64,000 nucleotides of DNA from Acidimicrobiia bacterium (lineage in GTDB: Bacteria; Actinomycetota; Acidimicrobiia; Acidimicrobiales; MedAcidi-G1). Made by a program: the position numbers and the translations under genes. A model generated the notes under the pieces. The model had not been told where the DNA came from, did not search any database, and saw only the letters and a list, made by a program, of their open reading frames with translations. This document shows positions 17,449-26,522 of this stretch, piece by piece; position 1 is the stretch's first letter, and each line of letters begins with the position of its first letter. Location of the stretch: NCBI GenBank assembly GCA_012959995.1, contig DUCC01000009.1:45910-109909 (forward strand). The letters are read 5' to 3'.

Positions 17449-18514
17449 GCGCCCAGAGCCCCGCCAAGACCTGGCCTTGTTGGCGAGCTACCACTCGCCG
17501 CAGGTAGACGTCGAGGTGCGGCTCAACACCAACGAAGCTCCCCAAGGCCCGCCCGTGGAATTTATGACCGCCTTAGCGGAAGCCGTGGCGGCTTTGCCAT
17601 TGCATCGCTACCCGGACCGTTCGGCGGAAAAACTCCGCAACGCCCTCGCCCAGCGCTACGGCCGAAAAATGGACGAAGTCTTTGTGGCCAATGGCTCTAA
17701 TGAGGTTTTACAAAGCTTGCTTTTGACCTACGGCGGGCCGGGGCGTTCCTTAGCGCTCTTTGAACCTACCTACGGAATGCACGCCCAGATTGCCCGCACC
17801 ACCGGCACCACGGTGTTGGCTCGACCGCGCCAGGATGATTTTTCTCTGGCCCCGCACACGGTGGCTGAGGTGGTTGAAGCAGAACAACCCGATGTGGTGT
17901 TTTTGTGTTCCCCCAATAACCCCACCGGCACTCAAGACCCTCCGGGTTTGGTAGAGGACACGCTGGCTCAAGTTGAGTCCTACGGCGGGCTTTTGCTGGT
18001 CGATGAGGCCTACGGGCAGTTCGCTGACCAAAGCGCAGTGAGTCTGATCGGTGAAAGTCGTTCACTGGTGGTAAGTCGAACTTTTTCTAAAACATGGGCA
18101 CTGGCTGGGGTGCGTTTGGGCTATTTGCTGGGGCCCGCCTGGTGTGTGTCGGAGTTAGAAAAAGCTTCGCTTCCTTACCACCTTGGGGCGCTTACCCAAG
18201 CTGCTGGCCTGCTGGCTTTGGATTACCAAGAAGAGATGGATGCTCGGGTAGATTTTTTACGCTCAGAGCGGCAAAGGGTTTTTTCGGTGTTAAAAACACT
18301 GCCGGTAACCGTATGGCCCTCGGACACAAACTTCATTTTGTTTCGCCCCGAAGAAAAGGAAGGCCGTGTGGTGTGGCAAGAACTTCTGGATCGGTCAATT
18401 TTGATCCGAGACTTTTCTGCTGAGCCCGGTCTCGCGGGTTGCTTACGGGTCACTATGGGCACCAGTCAAGAAAACAATCAATTTCTCGCCGCACTTGAGG
18501 AGGTACTGTCATGA
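17441..18514 (+). CDS. hisC: histidinol-phosphate aminotransferase
   Basis: PLP-dependent class I/II aminotransferase converting imidazole-acetol phosphate to histidinol phosphate. The 357-residue protein has LNTNEAPQGPP near the N-terminus, FVANGSNEVLQ, the LCSPNNPTGTQ motif (about residues 154-164), LVDEAYGQF, and the Schiff-base Lys in SRTFSKTWALAGVRLGY (about residue 215). ATG 17441 (a TTG four codons earlier is less likely) overlaps the hisD stop by 8 nt; the end overlaps hisB by 4 nt (ATGA). Confidence 0.95.
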   Translation: MTKRPEPRQDLALLASYHSPQVDVEVRLNTNEAPQGPPVEFMTALAEAVAALPLHRYPDRSAEKLRNALAQRYGRKMDEVFVANGSNEVLQSLLLTYGGPGRSLALFEPTYGMHAQIARTTGTTVLARPRQDDFSLAPHTVAEVVEAEQPDVVFLCSPNNPTGTQDPPGLVEDTLAQVESYGGLLLVDEAYGQFADQSAVSLIGESRSLVVSRTFSKTWALAGVRLGYLLGPAWCVSELEKASLPYHLGALTQAAGLLALDYQEEMDARVDFLRSERQRVFSVLKTLPVTVWPSDTNFILFRPEEKEGRVVWQELLDRSILIRDFSAEPGLAGCLRVTMGTSQENNQFLAALEEVLS

Positions 18515-19104
18515 CCAACAATCGCACCGCTACTAGAGAACGCATCACTGCGGAAACTTCTATTGCCTTAAGCCTGGATCTCGACGGAGGTGAGGTCACC
18601 GTGGCAACGGGCATTCCGTTCTTTGACCACATGCTGAACCAACTGGGCCGCCACGGAGGCTTTGGCCTCCAAGTGGCTTGCACCGGAGATTTAGCGATCG
18701 ATGCCCACCACACGGTGGAAGATGTGGGCATCACCCTGGGCGATGCTTTTGCCGAAGCGCTCGGCGACAAAGCCGGCGTGCGGCGCTTTGCTTCGGTGGC
18801 TGTGCCTCTTGATGAAGCACTCGTTGAGGTAGCACTGGACCTTTCGGGCCGGCCCTTTATGCACTACGACGTGGAGTTCCCTGGGCAAAAAATCCTTAGC
18901 GACCCGCCCTTCGATCCACAACTCATTGAAGAGTTTTGGCGAGCCTTTAGTACCTCGGCGCAGATTACTTTGCACTTGGTTTTGGTGCGAGGAAAAAACA
19001 CCCACCACATTGTGGAAGCGAGTTTTAAAGCAGTAGCTCGAGCGCTACGAGACGCCGTGCGTGTTGAAGGCCACGAGGTTCCCTCCACCAAAGGCACTCT
19101 GTGA
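18511..19104 (+). CDS. hisB: imidazoleglycerol-phosphate dehydratase
   Basis: Manganese-dependent dehydratase of the histidine pathway, monofunctional (197 residues, no phosphatase domain). It shows GIPFFDHMLNQLGRHGGF (about residues 34-51), the metal-binding DAHHTVEDVG (about residues 71-80) and GKNTHHIVEASFK (about residues 165-177). It overlaps hisC by 4 nt and hisH by 4 nt (GTGA). Confidence 0.97.
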   Translation: MTNNRTATRERITAETSIALSLDLDGGEVTVATGIPFFDHMLNQLGRHGGFGLQVACTGDLAIDAHHTVEDVGITLGDAFAEALGDKAGVRRFASVAVPLDEALVEVALDLSGRPFMHYDVEFPGQKILSDPPFDPQLIEEFWRAFSTSAQITLHLVLVRGKNTHHIVEASFKAVARALRDAVRVEGHEVPSTKGTL

Positions 19105-19733
19105 CCTCAAGTTCTCGTATTGCCGTGCTGGATTACGGCATCGGTAACCTTCGTTCGGCACAAAAAGCCTTAGAGTACTTGGGGGCCCAAGCGGAGTTAA
19201 CCGCCGACCATCGACAGATTGCTGCCGCTGATGCGGTGGTTCTTCCTGGTGTGGGGGCCTTCGGGCGATGTGTAGAGGCCTTGGCAGAAGCGGACCTGGC
19301 CGAGGTAGCACACCAAGCGGCGATTGAAGCCAGCCAAGGTGGCCGGCCGTTCATAGGAATCTGCGTGGGCATGCAGATGCTTTTTTCAACCAGCAGCGAA
19401 TCTCCCGGACAGGGCGGCCTGGGCGTATTCCCTGGGCAGATAGGCCCGTTGGCCGATGACGTAAAACACCCACAAATGCAATGGAACCAACTGGAGTTTT
19501 CTTCTCACCCCATGTTTGCTGGGCTGTCAAAAAATGCTTGGGTTTATTTTGTACATGGCTACGCCGGGCCGATTACTGAACACACCGTGGCGACCTGCGA
19601 CTACGGAGGCCCGGTTTGTGCCGCGGTAGCCCAAAAAAATCTGTGGGCCACCCAATTCCACCCAGAAAAATCAGGCCCCACCGGTCTAACTGTGTTGACC
19701 AACTTTTTAAACGAGACGGCAGGCCCGTCATGA
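19101..19733 (+). CDS. hisH: imidazole glycerol phosphate synthase, glutaminase subunit
   Basis: Class-I glutamine amidotransferase subunit that feeds ammonia to HisF. The 210-residue protein has DYGIGNLRSAQKALE at the start, LPGVGAFG, the nucleophile Cys in GICVGMQMLF (about residue 93), and the catalytic His and Glu in QFHPEKSG (about residue 190). GTG 19101 overlaps the hisB stop; the stop overlaps hisA ATG (ATGA). Confidence 0.96.
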   Translation: MTSSSRIAVLDYGIGNLRSAQKALEYLGAQAELTADHRQIAAADAVVLPGVGAFGRCVEALAEADLAEVAHQAAIEASQGGRPFIGICVGMQMLFSTSSESPGQGGLGVFPGQIGPLADDVKHPQMQWNQLEFSSHPMFAGLSKNAWVYFVHGYAGPITEHTVATCDYGGPVCAAVAQKNLWATQFHPEKSGPTGLTVLTNFLNETAGPS

Positions 19734-20464
19734 GCCCCAAACTTTTTCCGGCTATTGATCTGCGAGGTGGCCATTGTGTGCGCCTCGTCAAAGGCGACTA
19801 CGACCAAGAAACCATCTACGGCGATGACCCGGTGGCCCAAGCCTTGGCTTTTGAAGCAGCGGGCGCCGACTGGTTGCATGTGGTGGACCTCGATGCGGCG
19901 CTAACCGGTGACCCGGTAAACCGGCCCGCCGTGCAAGCCATAACCGCCGCGTTATCTATCCCCGTGCAGACCGGGGGCGGAGTGCGTTCACTGGACGATG
20001 CCCAAGCCTTGTTTGCGGCCGGAGCGACCCGGGTAGTTATGGGGACGGCCGCCGTAGAAAACCCCCAACTGGTAGCCAAGGTAGCTGCCGTGGGTTCGGT
20101 GGCCGTGGGCCTCGACCTGCGCGGCACCGAAATAGCGGTGCACGGGTGGACCAAAGGCAGCGGTTTGCAACTCGACCAGGCTCTTGAGCGTTACGCCGCT
20201 CTGGGTGCAGAAGCATTCGTGGTGACGCAGATAGATCGAGACGGCACCTTGGCTGGCCCCGACCTTGAAGGATTAACCGACGCCTTAGATCAAACCAGCG
20301 TAGACGTGGTGGCGTCGGGCGGCGTGGGGCAAATGAAAGACCTTGAACAACTGGCCGATTTGCAAGCCCAGGGCCGCCACTTGGCCGGCATCATCATCGG
20401 TAAAGCGCTCTACGAGGGAACGGTCGACCTGGCGTCGGCGGCCCAGATGCTGGCCGAACGATGA
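19730..20464 (+). CDS. hisA: HisA isomerase (ProFAR isomerase; PriA possible)
   Basis: Isomerises ProFAR to PRFAR in histidine synthesis on a TIM barrel. The 244-residue protein has the first catalytic Asp in FPAIDLRGG (Asp10) and the second in [13 protein letters not shown]. Phosphate loops are [11 protein letters not shown] and ASGGVG. In many actinobacteria this enzyme (PriA) also does the TrpF reaction. Here a separate trpF exists at 26523, so a dedicated HisA is likely, though specificity cannot be settled by eye. ATG 19730 overlaps the hisH stop; an in-frame extension to 19616 lies inside hisH. Confidence 0.93.
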   Translation: MSPKLFPAIDLRGGHCVRLVKGDYDQETIYGDDPVAQALAFEAAGADWLHVVDLDAALTGDPVNRPAVQAITAALSIPVQTGGGVRSLDDAQALFAAGATRVVMGTAAVENPQLVAKVAAVGSVAVGLDLRGTEIAVHGWTKGSGLQLDQALERYAALGAEAFVVTQIDRDGTLAGPDLEGLTDALDQTSVDVVASGGVGQMKDLEQLADLQAQGRHLAGIIIGKALYEGTVDLASAAQMLAER

Positions 20465-21231
20465 AATCAATTCGAGTCATCCCTTGCCTTGACGTGCACC
20501 AAGGCCGGGTAGTTAAAGGCGTTAATTTCGTCAACCTGCGTGACGCCGGCGACCCGGTAGAACTGGCCGCTCGTTACGACCAAGAGGGCGCCGATGAATT
20601 AATCTTTTTAGATATCACCGCTTCCTCTGACGAACGCAACACCATGGTCGAGGTGGTGCGCCGCACCGCAGAAGAAGTGTTTATTCCTTTCACCGTGGGG
20701 GGCGGCATCCGGTCGGTAGAAGATGCCCGCCAAATATTGCGAGCCGGAGCCGACAAAGTATCAATCAACACGGCAGCCGTAGATCGCCCCGCACTCATTT
20801 CAGAACTGGCCCAAGAGTTCGGTAGCCAGTGTGTGGTGGTTTCTGTTGATGCTCGGCGAAGTAGAGAGACACCCAGCGGGTTCGAAGTCTTTATCCACGG
20901 TGGGCGCACCGCCACCGGACGCGACGCCGTGGCCTGGATAGAAGAAGTAGTGCAGCGCGGCGCTGGAGAAATCATGCAAACCTCTATGGATCGTGACGGC
21001 ACCCGAGACGGTTTCGACCTCGAAATGTTGCAGACCCTGGGGGCCAACTGCCCGGTCCCGCTTATTGCCAGCGGGGGAGTGGGCAGCCTTGAACATTTGG
21101 TAGATGGGGCAAAACAAGGGGGCGCCGATGCGGTGTTAGCGGCCTCTATTTTCCACTTTGGCGAACACACTATTGCCGAAGCCAAGCAAGCCATGGCCCA
21201 AGCTGGTCTGCTTGTTCGCCCAATCGTTTAA
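20461..21231 (+). CDS. hisF: imidazole glycerol phosphate synthase, cyclase subunit
   Basis: TIM-barrel cyclase that with HisH makes imidazole-glycerol phosphate and AICAR. The 256-residue protein has the catalytic Asp in [14 protein letters not shown] (Asp11) and the second in [11 protein letters not shown]. It also has [23 protein letters not shown] and [12 protein letters not shown] 20461 overlaps the hisA stop (ATGA). Confidence 0.97.
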   Translation: MKSIRVIPCLDVHQGRVVKGVNFVNLRDAGDPVELAARYDQEGADELIFLDITASSDERNTMVEVVRRTAEEVFIPFTVGGGIRSVEDARQILRAGADKVSINTAAVDRPALISELAQEFGSQCVVVSVDARRSRETPSGFEVFIHGGRTATGRDAVAWIEEVVQRGAGEIMQTSMDRDGTRDGFDLEMLQTLGANCPVPLIASGGVGSLEHLVDGAKQGGADAVLAASIFHFGEHTIAEAKQAMAQAGLLVRPIV

Positions 21232-21239
21232 ACGCCCGC

Positions 21240-21245
21240 TACCGT
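21240..21245 (+). promoter_or_regulatory. -10-like box TACCGT before the GroES-like gene
   Basis: TACCGT lies 7 nt before ATG 21253. The GroES-like gene therefore may have its own leaderless transcript inside the his cluster. Confidence 0.4.
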
Positions 21246-21252
21246 TTCGCCA

Positions 21253-21606
21253 ATGACCAAAGAGACTGCGTCCCTACCCGGCCCCGACGACGAGCGACTG
21301 CCCATAAAAATGCTTAACGATCGGATATTGGTCAGCGTCGAAGGAGCCGAAGGAGAACGCCGCTCCTCTGGAGGTATTTTGATACCGGCGACTGCTCAAT
21401 TAGGCAAACGGCTTACCTGGGCCATCGTGGTGGCCGCCGGCCCCAACGTGCGGGCTATGGAAATCGGCGATCAAGTATTATTCAACCCCGAAGACCGCTA
21501 CGAAGTTGAGGTACGGGGCGCGGATTACATAATCTTGCGCGAACGAGATATTCATGCCGTGGCCGCCGAACGGCTAGAAGAAAACAGCACCGGGCTGTAC
21601 CTCTAA
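21253..21606 (+). CDS. divergent GroES-like co-chaperonin with C-terminal Leu-Tyr-Leu
   Basis: A 117-residue protein of the Cpn10/GroES fold. [17 protein letters not shown] matches the first strands. [18 protein letters not shown] occupies the mobile-loop position, with the hydrophobic I-L-I that docks on Gro[21 protein letters not shown] and [12 protein letters not shown] match the last strands of GroES. Unlike canonical GroES (about 95-100 residues) it has an acidic 18-residue N-terminal extension and a C-terminal extension [14 protein letters not shown]. The final Leu-Tyr-Leu satisfies the HbYX proteasome-docking pattern and resembles the Gly-x-Tyr-Leu tail of Bpa at 3564. No groEL is adjacent. 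It lies between hisF and hisI. Confidence 0.8.
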   Translation: MTKETASLPGPDDERLPIKMLNDRILVSVEGAEGERRSSGGILIPATAQLGKRLTWAIVVAAGPNVRAMEIGDQVLFNPEDRYEVEVRGADYIILRERDIHAVAAERLEENSTGLYL

Positions 21607-21636
21607 AACCTTTCTCTTAAACGACGCCTTCTACTC

Positions 21637-21642
21637 TAGGAT
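21637..21642 (+). promoter_or_regulatory. -10-like box TAGGAT before hisI
   Basis: TAGGAT lies 7 nt before ATG 21650, suggesting a separate leaderless start for the hisI-trpE unit. Confidence 0.45.
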
Positions 21643-21649
21643 TACCTTC

Positions 21650-22024
21650 ATGACCCAAACCCTTGTTTCTCAACCCATTGCCGTAACCGAAGAACAACTC
21701 AGTCACATCACCTACAACAGCGACGGTTTGGTGCCGGCTATTGTCCAAGAAGAAGGCACCGGACAGGTGCTAATGATGGCTTGGATGAACGAAGATTCAT
21801 TAAAAGAAACCATGGCCACCGGACGCACCTGGTTTTGGAGCCGAAGCCGTCAAGAATACTGGTGTAAAGGGGAAACCTCCGGTGACCGTCAATACGTGCG
21901 GTCTGCTTCCTACGACTGCGACGGCGACACATTGTTGCTCATTGTTGAACAAGAAGGCGAAGGGGCTTGCCACACTGGCGAGTACAGCTGTTTCTTCCGC
22001 CCCTTTGGTGCCACCGGCGAGTAG
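21650..22024 (+). CDS. hisI: phosphoribosyl-AMP cyclohydrolase
   Basis: Zinc enzyme opening the adenine ring of PR-AMP in histidine synthesis. The 124-residue protein is monofunctional, with no HisE domain. It has [36 protein letters not shown] with the first Zn Cys, and the other metal residues in YDCDGDTLL and [10 protein letters not shown]. It is 3 nt upstream of trpE, so the two are almost certainly co-translated. Confidence 0.96.
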   Translation: MTQTLVSQPIAVTEEQLSHITYNSDGLVPAIVQEEGTGQVLMMAWMNEDSLKETMATGRTWFWSRSRQEYWCKGETSGDRQYVRSASYDCDGDTLLLIVEQEGEGACHTGEYSCFFRPFGATGE

Positions 22025-22027
22025 CCG

Positions 22028-23548
22028 ATGCGTACCTCTGCCCGGGCAGCTTTTCACGAACAAGCCCGCACCCACACTGTGGTCCCGGTTTGGCGCGAAC
22101 TTTTAGCCGATCTCACCACCCCGGTGTCGTTGTTTGCCCGCTGTATTGGCGACGGCGAAGGATTCTTGCTGGAAAGCGTGGACCGTGGTGAAACCTGGGG
22201 CCGTTGGTCATTTATTGGCCGCAACCCTTCGCTGACCCTTACCTCTAAAAACGGAGCGGTGGAAGTAGACGGTGACCTCCCCGAAGGCGTAGACACCTCG
22301 CAAGGCCTTCTGGTGGCCATGGAAGGGCTTTTGGGTCACTACCGCTCACCCACCATAGAAGGCCTCCCGCCGTTGCATGGTGGCCTTATGGGGTACTTGG
22401 GTTACGACGTGGTGCGCGAGGTCGAAAATCTCCCCGACGTGCCATTCGACGACCGCGGTTACCCCGATGGGGTGATGTCGGTTATCGGAGACTTAGTGGC
22501 TATTGACCACTGGCGTCAGCGAGCAGTGCTGATGGCCAACGTGGTGGTGGCTCCTGGAATGGGCACCGCTGCTTTAAATGCCGCCTACGACGAAGCCCAA
22601 GAGCGTCTTGACCAATTGGCTTCCGATGGGGCTCGCCCGCTTGATGAACCACTCATGGAGCCTCCACGAGAAGACGATGAACCGCCAGAAGTCACCTCCA
22701 CCATGGGGGCCGAGCAGTACGGTTTAGCGGTAGAAGCGGCCCGTGAACACATCATGGCCGGCGATATTTTTCAAGTTGTGCTTTCGCAAAGGTTCGATGT
22801 AGAACTGGACGCTGAACCATTTGACGTCTACCGGGTACTGCGGCAACTGAACCCCAGCCCTTACATGTATTTTCTTCGTTACAACGATCTCACTTTGGTA
22901 GGGGCCTCACCCGAACCCATGGTGAAGTTGCTTGACGGACGGGTGGTTTCACGCCCTATTGCCGGCACCCGGCGACGCGGAAAAACCGAAGCTGACGACC
23001 GCCGCATGGCCGGGGAACTTCTCGAAGACCCCAAAGAGCGTGCCGAACACGTCATGTTGGTGGATCTGGCCCGAAACGACGTCGGGCGGGTAGCCAACTT
23101 CGGCAGCGTAGAGATGGAAGAAATGATGACCTTGGAGCGCTACAGCCATGTCATGCACCTCACCAGCCAAGTAGCCGGTGACCTCGCTGACGGGGTAACG
23201 CCCATTGATGTGTTGCGGGCTACCTTGCCTGCCGGCACCGTTTCGGGCGCTCCCAAGGTACGGGCTATGGAAATCATCGACACTTTGGAACCAGTGAAAC
23301 GCGGCCCCTACGCCGGGGTAGTGGGGTACTTTGATTTTTCGGGAAACATCGACACGGCAATAACTATTCGCACCATGTTGATAAAAAACGGGGTGGCTTC
23401 TGTGCAGGCCGGAGCGGGTATCGTGGCCGACAGCGTGCCCGAACTCGAACACCTGGAATGCGGCAATAAAGCCCGAGCGTTACTTTCGGCCATACCGGCG
23501 GCCCGACGCATGACCCAGCAACGCAAGCAGGCTCAGCAAGCGCCTTAA
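22028..23548 (+). CDS. trpE: anthranilate synthase component I
   Basis: Converts chorismate and ammonia to anthranilate, the first step of tryptophan synthesis. The 506-residue protein has the feedback-site motif FLLESVDRGETWGRWSFIG near residue 45 and the chorismate-utilising domain from about residue 235 (GDIFQVVLSQRF, PSPYMYFLRYNDLTLVGASPE). It ends with PAGTVSGAPKVRAMEIIDTLE and QAGAGIVADSVPE. It follows hisI directly. No trpG partner is adjacent. The 3' end overlaps the convergent histidine kinase gene by 4 nt. Confidence 0.96.
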   Translation: MRTSARAAFHEQARTHTVVPVWRELLADLTTPVSLFARCIGDGEGFLLESVDRGETWGRWSFIGRNPSLTLTSKNGAVEVDGDLPEGVDTSQGLLVAMEGLLGHYRSPTIEGLPPLHGGLMGYLGYDVVREVENLPDVPFDDRGYPDGVMSVIGDLVAIDHWRQRAVLMANVVVAPGMGTAALNAAYDEAQERLDQLASDGARPLDEPLMEPPREDDEPPEVTSTMGAEQYGLAVEAAREHIMAGDIFQVVLSQRFDVELDAEPFDVYRVLRQLNPSPYMYFLRYNDLTLVGASPEPMVKLLDGRVVSRPIAGTRRRGKTEADDRRMAGELLEDPKERAEHVMLVDLARNDVGRVANFGSVEMEEMMTLERYSHVMHLTSQVAGDLADGVTPIDVLRATLPAGTVSGAPKVRAMEIIDTLEPVKRGPYAGVVGYFDFSGNIDTAITIRTMLIKNGVASVQAGAGIVADSVPELEHLECGNKARALLSAIPAARRMTQQRKQAQQAP

Positions 23549-24921
23549 GGCAGCAGCGGGAACGACACGGTCATGGTGGTGCCCGAACCTAAGGTGGAGG
23601 CCACCTGCACGGTGCCCTCCATGGCTTCTACCAATTCTCGGACAATAGCGAGGCCAAGGCCAGATCCAGATTCAGTATTTTTGGGCTGATGGCGAGAAAC
23701 ATAAAGGCGTTCAAAGACATGAGCCAGGTCTTCGTCGGCGATACCGGGCCCGTTGTCGATTACCGAAAGTGTGGCGTAACCGCCCTCAAGAGCAACCCCA
23801 AGGGTGATGTGACTTGTGGTGTAACGAAGGGCGTTTTCTATCAAATTGGCCATGACCTGAGCTAACCGGTCGGGGTCTACGTTGACGTGAGCAGCGCTTG
23901 GCGCGCTGCTAAAGACTAAATCGATGTCTGCTTCTTGGGCGCTGGGCCGAAAGCCCTCCAGCGAGCGTTGTGCCGCCTGGGAAAGGTCAATGCTTTGTTG
24001 ATGCATAGTGAACTGTCGGGCATCGAGACGAGCCAACTCAAGCAAGTCACGTACCAAACGGTCAAGGCGCCGAGACTCCGACAAAATGATGGCCCCCGCC
24101 CGCTGGGCGTCGGTAGACGTACCGTCGGTAAGTGCTTCGGCGTAACCCTGAATGGAGGTCATGGGGGTGCGTAGGTCGTGTGAAACTGAGAGCAAAAATT
24201 GGCGTTCTACACCGCGAGCCCGCTCGAGGTTAGCGGCCATGGCGTTGATGGCTCGAGCGAGGTCGGCGGCTTCGTCGGTTTCTTGGGGATCGGGTTGGGG
24301 AAGCCGACTGGTTAAGTCTCCGTCAGCGAGGCGACCCGCAGTTTTGGTGGCCTCAATAATGGGTTGAGCCATTTGCTTGCTCAAGCGGAGGGCAACAAAA
24401 ACGGCCAGAATTATCGTTGCGAAGGCCGCAAACAAAAACCAACGCACCGCGTCGCCCAGCGCATCATCGTATTCTCCTGCCAGCACCACTATCGCGGCGG
24501 CCTCGTTAGGCAAACTGGTTTTCGAAAGAGAAGCGGCCCATGCGCGGCCCTCTAAAGCGCCAGAGCTGGTGCCGTTGGCGAAGAGTTCTTCCAGGTCAAG
24601 GGAGGCAAAATCTAGACCATCGGGGAGAGCCGCTAAGACAACGAGGGGTTCCGAAGAGGCTTCGTTGACGATGAGTAAGCCAAACTCGCTGACTCCTAAA
24701 GCGTGGGTAATGCGCCGCAAGCGTTCGCGGCCAAAAGGTGAGCGATCTGTCGCCATTAAAGTTTCGTCAATGAAAGCCGTTGTAGATTTCGCTCGGTCGG
24801 TGAGTTGGTCGCGGGTAAAGGATTGACGATCTAGCCGAGCTTGAAAAACCGTGCCCAAGCCCGCTAAAAAAAGACCCACTACTACGACCCCAACCAGGGT
24901 GACCACCAAGCGACGTTGCAT
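23545..24921 (-). CDS. two-component sensor histidine kinase
   Basis: A 458-residue membrane kinase. An N-terminal membrane helix (residues 5-25) is followed by a sensor segment of about 120 residues, a second helix RWFLFAAFATIILAVFVAL, and a HAMP domain. The HisKA domain has the H-box LSVSHDLRTPMTSIQGYAE (His near residue 235) and the HATPase domain has NLIENALRY, DNGPGIADEDL and GSGLGLAIV. ATG 24921 overlaps the response regulator stop by 1 nt (TGATG); a longer frame into 25164 lies inside that gene. The arrangement resembles envelope-stress kinases, but the signal is unknown. Confidence 0.93.
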   Translation of the reverse strand: MQRRLVVTLVGVVVVGLFLAGLGTVFQARLDRQSFTRDQLTDRAKSTTAFIDETLMATDRSPFGRERLRRITHALGVSEFGLLIVNEASSEPLVVLAALPDGLDFASLDLEELFANGTSSGALEGRAWAASLSKTSLPNEAAAIVVLAGEYDDALGDAVRWFLFAAFATIILAVFVALRLSKQMAQPIIEATKTAGRLADGDLTSRLPQPDPQETDEAADLARAINAMAANLERARGVERQFLLSVSHDLRTPMTSIQGYAEALTDGTSTDAQRAGAIILSESRRLDRLVRDLLELARLDARQFTMHQQSIDLSQAAQRSLEGFRPSAQEADIDLVFSSAPSAAHVNVDPDRLAQVMANLIENALRYTTSHITLGVALEGGYATLSVIDNGPGIADEDLAHVFERLYVSRHQPKNTESGSGLGLAIVRELVEAMEGTVQVASTLGSGTTMTVSFPLLP

Positions 24922-25598
24922 CAGTCGAACCGGTAGCCGATGCCTCGTACCGTTTTTACCGGCAGAGCATCGTCGAGTTTGCGGCGTAGTTGGCGCACAT
25001 GAACGTCTACGGTGCGGATGTCGCCTACCCAATCGGAGCCCCACCCACCGTCTAAAAGCTGGCGACGGGTAAGGGCCAAGCCACGGTTTTGTGCAAAAAA
25101 CCACAGGAGCGCCCACTCTTGAGCGGCTAAAGAAACGGGTTGTCCATCGAGCAAGGCTTCGCACCGTTGCCCATCAATTTGCAACGACCCTATGGTCATG
25201 AGCTGAGTATTGTCAGCAACTGAGGTGCCGCTGCGCCGCAAAATAGCATGCACCCGCCCCATGAGCTCTCGGGGGCTAAAGGGTTTGACAACGTAGTCGT
25301 CGGCCCCCAATTCGAAGCCCACTACCCGGTCAATTTCGTCATCTCGGGCGGTCAACATGATGATGGGAACGTTGGAGTCTGTTCGCAACGATCGGCAAAC
25401 GTCAAAGCCGTCCATTTCGCCGGCGAGGCCGATATCCAAAATAACTAAGTCAGGTTTACGCAAGGAGCAAACTTCCAGAGCTCGTGCCCCCGCAGTGGCC
25501 TGATAAACGCGGTGTCCCTCGTTGGTTAAATAGAGATCTACCAGGTCGGCAATGTTGGGGTCGTCTTCAACTAATACAATGATTGAACGCTCGCTCAT
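24921..25598 (-). CDS. OmpR/PhoB-family response regulator
   Basis: A 225-residue regulator. The receiver domain (residues 1-120) has LVEDDPN, the phospho-acceptor Asp in LVILDIGLAGEMDGF (about residue 55), the Thr in IIMLTARDD, and the Lys in DYVVKPFSPREL. A winged-helix DNA-binding domain follows (about residues 130-225, ending RTVDVHVRQLRRKL and VKTVRGIGYRF). It is translated just before its kinase. The pair is inserted between trpE and trpC on the opposite strand and is divergent from trpC with 99 nt between them. Confidence 0.94.
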   Translation of the reverse strand: MSERSIIVLVEDDPNIADLVDLYLTNEGHRVYQATAGARALEVCSLRKPDLVILDIGLAGEMDGFDVCRSLRTDSNVPIIMLTARDDEIDRVVGFELGADDYVVKPFSPRELMGRVHAILRRSGTSVADNTQLMTIGSLQIDGQRCEALLDGQPVSLAAQEWALLWFFAQNRGLALTRRQLLDGGWGSDWVGDIRTVDVHVRQLRRKLDDALPVKTVRGIGYRFD

Positions 25599-25685
25599 AG
25601 GTCACCATCATGTCATCATCATGTGAGGAGCGTGTTAAGAGTCTTCTCCGAAGAAAAATGATGCAGGGCCCGGCGGTGCGTTGGG

Positions 25686-25691
25686 TAGCCT
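25686..25691 (+). promoter_or_regulatory. -10-like box TAGCCT before trpC
   Basis: TAGCCT lies exactly 6 nt before ATG 25698 with no Shine-Dalgarno, consistent with a leaderless trpCFBA transcript. Confidence 0.5.
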
Positions 25692-25697
25692 CATCCC

Positions 25698-26513
25698 ATG
25701 GGCACTTACTTGGACGGCATCCTCGATTATCACCGAGAGCAAGCAGCGAACGACCTCCGTAGCGTGGACGCACTGATTGATCAGGCGGCAGAAACGGCCC
25801 CTACTCGAGGGTTCGCAGGGCACATTAAAAGTCGCCCCCCAGAAGAGTTAGCAGTAATTGCCGAGTTCAAGCGTCGATCTCCCTCTAAAGGCGATTTGGC
25901 CATGCACCTTGCCCCAGCAGAGATAGCTCAAAAATATGAACTGGGAGGAGCGACCTGCCTCTCGGTGCTTACCGACCAGCCCCATTTTGCCGGTTCCCCT
26001 CAAGACTTACAAGAGGCTCGCAGCGCCTGTTCTTTGCCCGTTTTACGTAAAGACTTCACCGTCGATTTGCGCAACATTTGCGATGCCCGCCTTATGGGTG
26101 CTGATGCGGTGCTGCTCATTGCCGCAGCCCTCGATGACTACCAGTTGAAAGATTTCTCTGCTTTGGCCCAAGAACTCACTTTGGATGTTTTGTTAGAAAT
26201 CCACGATGAAGCTGAAGCAGAGCGGGCCCTCAATGTTGGGGCTTCTTTGATTGGAGTAAATCAGCGTGACCTGCACACTTTTGCCGTGGACACCGAGCGA
26301 GCGCTACGGGTGGCTCGAGCGTTACCTACCGAAGTGCTCCGGGTAGCGGAGTCAGGGATCGCCAGCCCAGCCGATGGCCCAGCTTTAGCGCAAGCCGGTT
26401 TTGATGCGCTTTTGGTTGGGGAGTGGCTGGTCACGGCGGAAGACCCTGCTCAGAGCGTGGCCGACCTCCGGTGCTCTCCGGCGAACACCAACAGCCGCCT
26501 CGAGACACAGTAG
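25698..26513 (+). CDS. trpC: indole-3-glycerol phosphate synthase
   Basis: Ring-closing TIM-barrel enzyme of tryptophan synthesis. The 271-residue protein has IAEFKRRSPSKGDL (about residues 53-66, catalytic Lys), LRKDFTVD (Lys near residue 115), LLEIHDEAE (catalytic Glu), IGVNQRDLHTF and VAESGIASPAD. It is monofunctional, and trpF follows after 9 nt. It opens the second trp segment, trpC-F-B-A; trpD is not in the window. Confidence 0.96.
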   Translation: MGTYLDGILDYHREQAANDLRSVDALIDQAAETAPTRGFAGHIKSRPPEELAVIAEFKRRSPSKGDLAMHLAPAEIAQKYELGGATCLSVLTDQPHFAGSPQDLQEARSACSLPVLRKDFTVDLRNICDARLMGADAVLLIAAALDDYQLKDFSALAQELTLDVLLEIHDEAEAERALNVGASLIGVNQRDLHTFAVDTERALRVARALPTEVLRVAESGIASPADGPALAQAGFDALLVGEWLVTAEDPAQSVADLRCSPANTNSRLETQ

Positions 26514-26516
26514 GTT
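26511..26516 (+). promoter_or_regulatory. -10-like box TAGGTT before trpF
   Basis: TAGGTT overlaps the trpC stop and lies 6 nt before ATG 26523. It fits the same spacing rule as other starts here, but could be chance because TAG is the stop codon. Confidence 0.3.
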
Positions 26517-26522
26517 CGGACT

